Source: Anisus vortex
Lineage: Eukaryota > Mollusca > Gastropoda > Planorbidae
Reading direction: 5' to 3'
Assembly: GCA_949126835.1 (NCBI GenBank)
Contig: OX421500.1
Coordinates: 32,656,141-32,720,140 of the forward strand
Length of the DNA: 64,000 nucleotides
Shown: positions 55,701-64,000 of the stretch, piece by piece
Position numbering within the stretch: the stretch's first letter is position 1
How the letters are laid out: the number at the start of each line of letters is the position of its first letter
Translations under genes and position numbers: made by a program
Notes under the pieces: generated by a model
Told to the model about the DNA's origin: nothing
What the model saw: the letters and a program-made list of their open reading frames with translations, nothing else
Databases searched by the model: none

Positions 55701-57018
55701 GCAAGAGAGCCCACTGCCACCGCTCTCACGGCAACAGAGCCCACCGCCACCACTCTGACGGCAACAGAGCCCACCGCCACCGCTCTTACGCCAACAGAGC
55801 CCACCGCCACCGCTCTCACGACAACAGAGCTCACCGCCACCGCTTTCACGACAACAGAGCCCACTGCAACCGCTCCCACGGCGGCAGAGCCCACCGTCAC
55901 CGCTCCCACGGCAACAGAGCCCACCGCCACCACTCCCACAGCAACAGAGCCCACCATCACCGCTCTTACAGCAAGAGAGCCCACCGCCACCGCTCCCACG
56001 GCAACAGAGCCCACCGCCAACGCTCCTACGGCAACAGAGCCCAGCGCCACCGCTCCCACGACAACAGATCCCACCGCTACCCCTCCCACGAGAGCAGAGC
56101 TGACCGCCACCGCTCCCACGGCAACAGTGCCCACCGCCACAGCTCCCACAGCAACAGAGCCCACCGACACCGCTCTCATGGCAACAGAGCCCACCGCCAC
56201 CACTCCCACGACAACAGAGCCCACCACTATATCTTCAATGGCAACAGAGCCCAACGCCACCGCTCCCACGGCAACAGAGCCCACCGCCTTCGCTCCCACG
56301 GCAACAGAGCCCACCGCCACCGCTCCAACAACAACAGATCCCAACGCCATCGCTCCCGAAGCAACAGAGCTCACTGCCACCGCTCCCTCGGCAACAGAGC
56401 CAACAGCCACTGCTCTGACGGCTACAGAGCCCACCGCCACCGCTCCTGCGGCAACAAAGCCCACCGCCACCGCTCCCACGGTAACAGAGCCCACTGCCAC
56501 CGCTCCCACGGCAACAGAGCCCACTGTCACCGCTCTCTCGGCAACAGACCCCACCACCACCGCTCCTACGGCAACAGAACCTACCACCACCGCTCCCACG
56601 GCAACAGAGCCGTCCGCCACCGCTCCCACGGCAACAAAGCGAACTATTACCGCTCCCACTGCAACAGACCCTACCACCACCGCTCCTACAACAACAGAGA
56701 CAATCACCGCTCCCACAACAACACAGCCCACCATCGCTCCCACAACAACAGAGCCCACCAAAGCTCCCACAAAAACACAGCCTACCACCGCCCCCACAAC
56801 AACAGAGCCCACCACCGCCCACACAACAACAGAGCCCACCGCCGCTCCCACAACAACACAGACCACCACCGCCTCCATAACAACAGAGCCCACCACCTTT
56901 TCTTCAACAACAGAGACCCCCACCGCTCCTACAACAACAGAATGTACCACTACCACTCCTACTACTGCGGCATCTTCTGTAACATCTATAACTGGTATGA
57001 CAGCACCTTCTCTATCAG
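40753..57018 (+). CDS. Giant Thr/Pro/Ala/Glu repeat exon of a secreted mucin-type protein
   Basis: This exon is 16,266 bp (5,422 codons), open throughout in the frame set by the signal-peptide exon, and bounded by AG at 40751-40752 and CAG|GTAGGT at 57018/57019. Both splice phases are 1. It begins with about ten 9-residue units (TTAPTTTQP type, with KRTDAP variants). About 523 units of 10 residues follow ([10 protein letters not shown] / [10 protein letters not shown]), and it ends with about nine 9-residue units, then [16 protein letters not shown]. Four in ten residues are Thr, each unit has one Glu, there is one Cys (near 56943), and basic residues are rare. Such sequence is the protein core of O-glycosylated mucins: extended, acidic, extracellular. 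Neither von Willebrand nor other folded domains are seen. If the donor at 57019 is not used, the frame ends 26 codons later, at 57096-57098. The gene is therefore incomplete here. The identity of the mucin is unknown. Confidence 0.8.
41480..43080 (+). repeat. 840-bp (28-unit) tandem duplication in the mucin exon
   Basis: 41521-42240 and 42361-43080 are almost identical (I count three differences), offset by 840 bp. Diagnostic variants such as ACGCCAATAGAG, GCCTACTGCCGCC and CTCCAAACGCAAC recur in the same order. Confidence 0.9.
43930..47520 (+). repeat. 1,980-bp (66-unit) duplication in the mucin exon
   Basis: 43930-45540 and 45910-47520 share the same order of rare variants (TTCCACCGCCTCCG, GCCTATCCC, GCGCACCGCCACAG, ATCGAGCTCA), with scattered single differences. 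The offset is exactly 66 units. Confidence 0.88.
47161..49330 (+). repeat. 450-bp (15-unit) higher-order repeat in the mucin exon
   Basis: The rare junction ACCACAACCATGGCAACAG recurs at 47600, 48050 and 48500 (offset 450) and again at 49310. GCCATCGAGCTCA recurs before each. This gives consecutive near-identical 15-unit blocks, the youngest-looking part of the array. Confidence 0.85.
50600..53535 (+). repeat. Spaced duplication (about 2.25 kb offset) in the mucin exon
   Basis: 50641-51250 and 52891-53530 carry the same run of rare variants (GCCTACTGCCGCCG, AACAGATCCCACCGTC, TCATGCGGCAACAG, GAAACTGAGC), offset 2,250 then 2,280 bp because one extra unit is present in the second copy. Confidence 0.85.
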
Positions 57019-57615
57019 GTAGGTGTATAGCTATGAAAGTGAAATTAATAAATAAATTACCTTATAATGTTTTCTTTCGTTTTTCTGTATTTTCCTAATA
57101 AATAATGCAATTTTAAAGTAATAATGTAGTATTTTCTATCCCTTTTCCTTTCTTTTATGTTGTATATTTTAATACCCACTATACATAATAATTGAGACTT
57201 GTGTAGTATAAATAAATATTTAACCATATTTAGAAAAAAAAATGGCAACATACAGTAGAACCTCAAAATAGGTCCTACGTAACAATTCCAAATTAACGCC
57301 TTTAGTATTAGATTAGACTTATACCTAACAAGATGTATAGCAAATACTTTTATTTCAAAGGTAAAATGATAAATACGTGTCCATGACAAAATGTGCGTAT
57401 ACGATACTAGACTTTTTCTAATGCCATCATAAACAGTTTAAAAATATGTTTGTATGTTTGTTTGTGTGTGTTAGTGTGTTTTGTATGTGTGTGAAGACGC
57501 GGAGCCAGAGTATGTTTCACCATAGGCGAACATGTCACAATGTGTGTGTTTCCTTTTCCGCGCACACGACCACTAATTAAATTAATATTTTTTTACAATA
57601 TGCTGACCTATTTAT
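57019..57615. other. Start of the next intron or 3' flank
   Basis: GT at 57019-57020 would open an intron with no matching acceptor-exon pair recognised in the window. The sequence is AT-rich with a GT-rich patch at 57455-57490. No coding similarity was seen. Confidence 0.4.
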
Positions 57616-60600
57616 TACTAGTAGGTATGTGCCCGGTCCTCCGAACCGGCTAAAAGTACAACTGCAAAGTTTATATTTCGAATATAACACGAATTTAAAC
57701 GTAAAGAAATTTTTTATTTGCCCTCTACAAAGTAAGTTACCCATTAAAACCATAAATCATTACCCATTAAAACAATAAAAAAAATTGCCCGCTACAATTT
57801 AGGACACAAATTAAAACGTGAATATATTTTGTTCTATTCATTCATAATGTATATTAGCAAACATTGAAGCAAAGTTATTAACATGAATACGCAAAAATTT
57901 GATGACGTCATAAAAAAAGCCAGCTAGCTATCTCTTCGCGAAGATTGATGACGCAATATAGAAATAATTGATATGTGCCCGATTCTCCGAACTGGCTTTT
58001 TATAGACCACAACACGCACCGCCAAGCAATCTTAATATGACCCTTACAGAATTTCTAACGGAATTAATAAAAAATTCATCGTATTAAGTATGTATTATTA
58101 TTTTATAATGTGTTGCCCATCTTGTTTCAAACTCCTTCTGCGGCCCAACAACGAAAAATGTTGCACACCCCTGGTATGGACTATGTGTGACAAATAATAG
58201 TTTTATTTTTAAAAAAAATATATTATTTTTTTTTGCAACATACATAAACTAGGTCTAGTATGTTTTGGTGTGTGTGTTTTTTTGTTGTTTTTTCTTTTTC
58301 AGTATTTATTTATGTATTGTTGTTTTGCTGATTTGAATATAAGCATACACCAGTTCAATAAAAAACTAAAAAAGAAAAGAAATAAGAATTTTTTTTTTAT
58401 TTCTTGGTCAAAGTATAATCACTGTGATCTAATGGTGTGAGTTTATTGGGTAAAACAGAACTCGCGTGTCATTTCGACAGCACATTTTATTTAAAATTGA
58501 TAGTTTGATATGTTTTTTTTTGCTACTACATTAAGTCGTAGGTCTATGTTTTTTGTTGTTGTTTTTTTTTGTTGGCGTTATAAGCTATTTATTTATTTAT
58601 TGTTGCTTTAAAAGCAAACTTAGAATACAATTTTAAATTCAACAGGAAAAACAATAACAGATGAAACATATATGAAACAAAGTTTATAAAACGTATACGA
58701 CACGAATTTAAACTTTAAAACATTGCCCGGCAATTTAAACATTGCCCGTTACCAAGGTTAAAAGCCTAAGGTACCCAGTTCCCCGAACTGACTAAAATAA
58801 TTTTAAAATACACTGTAGCTACCCAGGAAATTATAAACAATAGTCTTAAGCGGTGATAAAATATTGCCCGTTACAAATTACGACGCAAATTAAAACGAAA
58901 TTGTGTTCCCTTCTTAAACATTTCCCTCTACCAAAAAAAATGTAACATGAACACGCAAAATTTGATGACGCCATAAAAAAAAAGACAGATAGCTATCACT
59001 GCTCAAAGTTTGATGACGTCATACTAAAATAATCTATGCGCGTCCTGTTTTCTTATTTATTTTTAGCGCGATCGATCGAATAATGATAAAAAGTTGAACC
59101 AGAATATTCAACATGAAAAACAAATTTGTCTTTTATTTCCTGTTTTTTTTTTTACCAAACTAACCACTGCGGTCATTTAAATTTTGTCAAAACCTTAACA
59201 GTGTCCACCGCTGTAACCCAAAGAATATTTGTAGCAAATTTCACGTTTTTCTGTCCATTATTTAAAAAGATTATGCGACATGTACATACCCACCCACATA
59301 CATACATACATACACCTTTTGAGATTTATATATATACAAGCCGGTATGTGCCCGGTCCTCCGAACCGGCTAAAAGTTATGTTTACATACACTCTAACTAC
59401 TCAAGCAGTTATAATGAGATTGCAACAATTAAAAATTATAATGAGATTGCCCGCATGGCCTACGACACGAATTTAAACGTGATGTAATTTTTTATTTGCC
59501 CGCTAAAACATAAATTACCCATTAAAATCATTACCCATTACCCATTATAACAATTTAAAAATTGCCCGCTATAAATTACGACGCAAATTAAAACGTGAAT
59601 ATATTTTGTTCTATTCATTGATAAACAACATTAGCAAACATTGAAGGAAAGTTAATTTAAAATGAATACGCAAAGTTTGATGACGTCATACAAACATTAA
59701 ACATTAGCTTTGGTTGTTCGAACTGGTAAATTTGAAGAAAAAGTCATTGTAGGCTAAAAAAGCATAAATATAGAGTGTAACCAGGACCGCTGCGTTTAAA
59801 AAAGCTTAGTAAGGCGTCGGTATTACTTCCCGAAACAGAAAAAAATGCGATTGCGCATTCTGTTCTATACCTATTCTGAGGACGTATACGACACGAATTA
59901 AAACGTGAATGAAATTTTGTCACCAGCAATTGAAAAATTTCCGTCTAAAAAATTAATATAAGTTGTTTACGACACGTAGGCAATTTAAACATGAATAAAA
60001 TGTGTTCCCATCATTGATAAAAAAAAATGCACTTAGTTTGATGACGTCAATTTAAACATGAATGAAAAATGTCCCTTCATTGCTAAAAATCCATGCGCAA
60101 ACTTTGATGACGTCATCCTGAAAATAATCTCAACGCCATCGTTTTTTTATTATTTTGTGAATACAAATTACAAAACGTTTTACTGGCAAAGTCAATGTGA
60201 ATCAAAAGTTGTGTTTTATTAGCGTTTTTTACAAAACTGACCATTGCGGTCATTTTAATTTTCTTAAAACCTTGACAGTGTTCACCGCCGTAACGCAAAT
60301 AATATTTGTAGCAAATTTCACGTTTTTATGTCCAGAATTTAAAAAGATTATGCGGTATGTACATACATACATACATATTCCTTTTGAGATTTATATATAT
60401 ACTAGCCGGTATGTGCCGGTCCTCCGAACCGGTTAAAGTTATGTTTACATGCACTCTAACTACTCAAGCAGTTACAATGAGATTGGCCGCAAGAACTACA
60501 CATTGTATATTTCGTATACGACTTGAATTTAAACGTGATGGAATTTTGTATTTGCCCGCTACAACAATAATTACCCATTAAAATCATTACCCATCACCCA

Positions 60601-63131
60601 TTATAACAACTTAAAAATTGCCCGCTATAAATTACTACGCAAATTAAAACGTGAATATATTTTCTTCTATTTATTCATAAAGTACATTAGCAAACATTGA
60701 ACCAAAGTTTATTTAAAATGAATACGCAAAGTTTTATGACGTCATTAATAAAAAGACCGCTAGCTATCTCTGTGCGAAAATTGATGACGCAAATACAGAA
60801 ATAACCTCAGCGCGTCCTTTTTTCTTATTTGTTTTAGCGCGATCGATCGAAAAACTATAAAAAAGTTGGAACGGCAATTTTAACATGAAACCAAAATGTG
60901 TCGTTTTATTCGCGTTTTTTACTAAACTGACCACTGCGGTAATTTTTTTTTTTTTTTTAACTTGACAATGTTCACCGCTGTAACGCAAAGGATATGTGTA
61001 GCAAATTTCACGTTTTTATGTTCAGTATTTTAAAAGATTAAGCGGTATGTACACACATATCCACATACATACTTACTCCTTTTGAGATTTATATATATAT
61101 ACTAGCCGGTAAATGCCCGGTCCTCCAAACCGGCTAAAAGTTATGTTTACATACACTCTAACTAATCAAGCAGTTATAATGAGATTGCCCGCATGACCTA
61201 CGACACGAATTTAAACGTGGGGTAATTTTTTATTTGCCCGATACAACATAAATTACCCGTTAAAATCATTACCCTACCCAATACCCATTATAACAATTTA
61301 AAAATTGCCCGCTATAAATTACGACGCAAATTAAAACGTGAATATATTTTGTTCTATTCATTGATAAAGAACATTCGACAGTACTTTTATTTTTAAAAAA
61401 ATGATTGTTTGATATATTTTTTTTACGAAAAACATTAAGTCGCAGACCTATGTTGTGTTGTTTTTGTTATTTGCTATTTATTTATTTATTGTTGCTTTGG
61501 AAGCAAACTTAGAATTAAATTTTCTATTCAACATGTAAAACAATAACAAATGAAACCCATAAGAAACAAAGAAGAGTAATCGCATAATGATCTTTTACAT
61601 ACACTTTACATATCCATGGAGTTATAATGAGATTGCCCGCTACACAGTTAATATATAAGGCAATTAAAAAACCTTGCCCGATACAAAGTTTATCGATGTA
61701 TACGTCACAAATTTAAATGTAAATGACATTATGTAAGCCCGCTACAAACGAATTGAACTGAAACGTGAACTATTTCCCGCTAGAAACGAATTGAAACGTG
61801 AAATATTGCCCTCTAAAAAGCTTTTAATGCGTATACGCCCGCTACAAACGAATTGAAAAAGCTAAAAACTATGTTTACATACACTCTAACTACTCAAGCC
61901 TTTTATAATGAGATTGCACGCAAAAACTACAAAGTTTATATTTCGTATACGACACGAATTAAAACGTGAATATATTTTGTTCTATTCATTCATAATATCA
62001 AACTTTCAAACAAAGTTAATTTAAGATGAATACGCAAAATTTGATGACGTCAATAAAAAAAGACGGCTAGTTAGCTCTGTGCAAAATGTGATGACGCAAT
62101 AGAGAAATAATCTCCGCGAGTCCTTTTTTTCTTATTTGTTTTAGCGCGATCGATCGAAAAACTATAAAAAGTTGGAACGGCAATTTTAACATGAAACCAA
62201 AATGTGTCATTTTAATCGCGTTTTTTGACCAAACTGACCACTGCGGTCATTTTAATTTTTTTTAAAACCTTGACAGTGTTCACCGCCGTAACGCAAATAA
62301 TATTTCTAGCAAATTTCACGTTTTTATGTCCAGTATTAAAAAAGATTATGCGGTATGTACATACCCACCCACATACATACATACATACATACATATTCCT
62401 TTTGAGATTTATATATATACTAGCTGGTATGTGCCCGATTATTCGAACGGGCTTTTTTTAGAATATGCTTGAGACAGTATAGTTTTTTAGTTTTGTTTTT
62501 GCAACATACATAAAGTAGTTGTTTTTTTTTAAAGTTAGTTCCAGCAATTTAAACATAGCCCGGCAATTTAAACATTGCCTGGTAATATAAACATTGTCCA
62601 GTAATATAAACATGACCCGGTAATAAAAACATTGCCCGGCAATTTAAACATCGCCCGGTAATATAAACATTGCCCGGTAATATAAACATTGCCCGGTAAT
62701 ATAAACATTGCCCGGTAATATAAACATTAATCGGTAATATAAACATTGCCCGGTAATATAAACATACGCAAAATTTGATGACGTCATTAAAAGAAGACGG
62801 CTAGTTAGCTCTGTGCAAAGTATAATGACGCAATAAAGAAATAATCTCAGCGCGTACATTTTCTTTTTTAATTTTAGCGCGATCGATCGAATAATGATAA
62901 AAAGTTGTACTGGCACAGTCAATGTGAATCAAAATATGTTTTTTATTCGCGTTTTTTGACCAAACTGACCACTGCGGTCATTTTTTTTTTTTAAACCTTG
63001 ACAGTGTTCACCGCCGTAACGCAAAGAATATTTGTAGCAAAGTTCACGTTTTTATGTCCAGTATTTAAAAAGATTATGCGGTATGTACATACCCACCCAC
63101 ATACATACACCTTTTGAGATTTATATATATT
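57616..63131 (+). repeat. Head-to-tail array of hairpin-headed dispersed elements
   Basis: At least five units start at about 57616, 59337, 60401, 61101 and 62420. Each has a head of type CTAGCCGGTATGTGCCCGGT followed by CCTCCGAACCGGCT, in which AGCCGGT and ACCGGCT can pair. The tail contains CACTGCGGTCATTT, GTTCACCGCCGTAACGCAAA, a (CATA)n tract and GAGATTTATATATATAC. The tail of one unit abuts the head of the next. No protein remnant is seen. Terminal hairpins, internal minisatellites and tandem arrangement are features reported for Helentron-type non-autonomous elements, but I cannot prove that class here. Confidence 0.7.
62543..62765. repeat. 19-bp minisatellite inside the last array unit
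   Basis: The unit CCCGGTAATATAAACATTG is repeated about 11 times, with variants CGGCAATTTAAACAT and CCGGTAATAAAAAC at the left. Scattered single units of the same kind (GGCAATTTAAACATTGCCCG) occur at 58728-58752. Confidence 0.9.
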
Positions 63132-63280
63132 TATGATATGATAGGATATATGATATGATATGATGATTCGTAATTTCATTTAATAGAATCTTAACATGTA
63201 TACGCGTATATAATGGTGAAATCATACAGAATGTCAGTTGGACTTATCAAATGTAGAAACACGTTCAAGAAGGTTAATAT

Positions 63281-63545
63281 TTAACAATATCATGTTCAAT
63301 TTGACAGTGAAGTAAGTCAAACAATATCATGTTCAATTGATAGAGTAGGTAGTCCAACATTATTATGTACAATTGATAAAGTAGCTAGTCCAACAATATC
63401 ATGTTCAATTGATAGAGTAGCTAGTCCAACAATATCAGGTTCAAATTAATAGAGTTGCTAGTCCAACAATATCATGTACTAATTGATATAGCTCTTTCAA
63501 CAATAGCCTCTTCAATTGATAGAGTAGCTAGTCTAACAATCTATC
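63281..63545 (-). repeat. 36-bp minisatellite derived from a hAT transposase motif
   Basis: About seven units of type AACAATATCATGTTCAATTG followed by ATAGAGTAGCTAGTCC begin at about 63283, 63319, 63355, 63391, 63427, 63464 and 63500. On the minus strand each unit reads GLATLSIEHDIV, which is the conserved C-terminal hAT motif. The unit at the 5' side (minus strand) joins the transposase relic directly. Confidence 0.85.
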
Positions 63546-64000
63546 CTGCAGCATCTTGTTCGTAAATTTATTAATTACTAGTTTGAGCTTTGAGAAGCTG
63601 TGTTTTACACTTGCTACCTGCTACATAGACTGCAAGTGTCAAGTGGATTTAAATATGGATACAGATGCAGTAAATTGGACAATATCTGTAATTTGTTTTT
63701 CAAAATAATGTTAAGTAAATACAGTGGCGATGTCCACACCCTGCAAGTCGTCTTGAAAAGGTTTCCAGATTATTATTTACATGAACTGCAGCAGACTCCA
63801 TGTTGCAAAGCTTTCTCAAGATTCAAGCAATACTCCATAAACATCCTTGTTAGTTTTATTCTGCAATATGTAAACATCATAGAAGAAACTAAACAAAAAA
63901 AATATATTCATCATAGTGAATCTTTCTTCAACCGATACTATTGTCGTGTCAAGAACACCGAAGTAAAAGTTTACTTTCAATTTGTAATTTTGTTCCAAAT
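63281..64000 (-). pseudogene. hAT transposase relic (TTF/ZMYM1-like), running off the window
   Basis: The minus strand from the window end reads NYKLKVNFYFGVLDTTIVSV, EERFTMM, then FFYDVYILQ. After stops and frameshifts follow DLQGVDIATVFT, VASVKHSFSKLKLVINKFTN and KMLQDRL, then LATLSIEEAIVE. This is the conserved order of the C-terminal half of TTF-type hAT transposases, in which 'SGERSFSKLKLIKTYLRSTM' and 'LAxLSIExxIA' usually mark the end. It is broken several times and lacks the N-terminal half, which would lie beyond 64000. The C-terminal motif merges into a 36-bp tandem array. It is related to the relic at 1583-2137. Confidence 0.75.

Larger units (their letters stand above)
41011..56694 (+). 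repeat. 30-bp coding minisatellite, about 523 units
   Basis: The unit ACAGAGCCCACCGCCACCGC followed by TCTCACGGCA runs in strict 30-bp register, except for two 24-bp units at 54121-54144 and 55261-55284. Each codon position in the unit has its own fixed codon (Thr1 ACA, Thr4 ACC, Thr9 ACG, for example), which shows homogenisation at the DNA level. The array is GC-rich with three CpG per unit, in contrast to the AT-rich surroundings. Most variation is Leu/Pro at residue 8 and substitutions at residues 5, 6 and 10. Confidence 0.97.

Noticed and set aside
58130..58195. TTCTGCGGCCCAACAACG...TTGCACACCCCTGG motif as a hAT end
   Set aside because: The resemblance to hAT termini (ending CACCCCTG) is real, but only one end is visible and it lies inside the repeat array, so no element could be delimited.
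57019..64000. Search for a C-terminal exon of the mucin (EGF, von Willebrand, C-type lectin, chitin-binding or transmembrane segment)
   Set aside because: No cysteine-patterned or hydrophobic exon with splice sites was found in the 7 kb after the giant exon; the sequence is dominated by the hairpin-headed array and a hAT relic.

Overview
The window looks like nuclear DNA of an invertebrate animal. The background is AT-rich and intron- and transposon-laden, with tRNA-derived SINEs, several non-LTR retrotransposon lineages (RTE-like, L2/CR1-like), hAT and piggyBac remnants, Helitron-like repeats, and one gene with GT-AG introns. A mollusc, perhaps a gastropod, is my best guess, but this is inference from repeat character only; no species marker is present. 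No tRNA, rRNA, CRISPR or bacterial operon was seen.

Layout. 1-39 kb is almost entirely repeat DNA. It holds hAT and LINE relics (1.4-2.1 kb), small TIR elements (3.2-5.9 kb), and a 2.1 kb minisatellite of 24-bp units (8.7-10.8 kb). A three-level nest of transposons (hAT inside an L2/CR1 tail inside an RTE-type LINE) lies at 13.6-16.3 kb. A piggyBac relic bounded by TTAA lies at 17.0-18.8 kb, a LINE relic beside a Ty3/gypsy RNase H relic at 19.5-20.1 kb, and two Helitron-like copies at 21.1-22.7 and 36.4-39.0 kb. A 45-bp minisatellite occupies 25.1-26.1 kb. A nearly full-length RTE-type LINE, carrying one nonsense codon and two damaged endonuclease positions, lies at 30.2-33.9 kb.

The one host gene I can support occupies 39.4 to 57.0 kb on the + strand and continues past the last exon I can see. 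A small exon encodes a signal peptide. A 1.2 kb intron follows, then a single 16,266-bp exon with no stop in its frame. That exon encodes about 5,420 residues of Thr/Ala/Pro/Glu repeats: about 523 units of 10 residues (type [10 protein letters not shown]) flanked on both sides by older 9-residue units (type TTTQPTTAP). This reads as a secreted or membrane-anchored, highly O-glycosylated, acidic mucin-type protein. No C-terminal domain exon was recognised in the remaining 7 kb.

57.6-63.1 kb is a head-to-tail array of a hairpin-headed dispersed element, and the window ends in a hAT transposase relic on the minus strand whose conserved C-terminal motif has been amplified into a 36-bp minisatellite.

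The most unusual points are the giant mucin exon, its higher-order duplications, and its AG-AG tandem acceptor (whose second AG would switch translation into a 900-residue His/Arg/Ser/Asn-rich frame). The hAT-motif-derived minisatellite and the clean nested-insertion and empty-site pairs come next. All similarity statements rest on reading the sequence and on general knowledge of the families; no database search was run.
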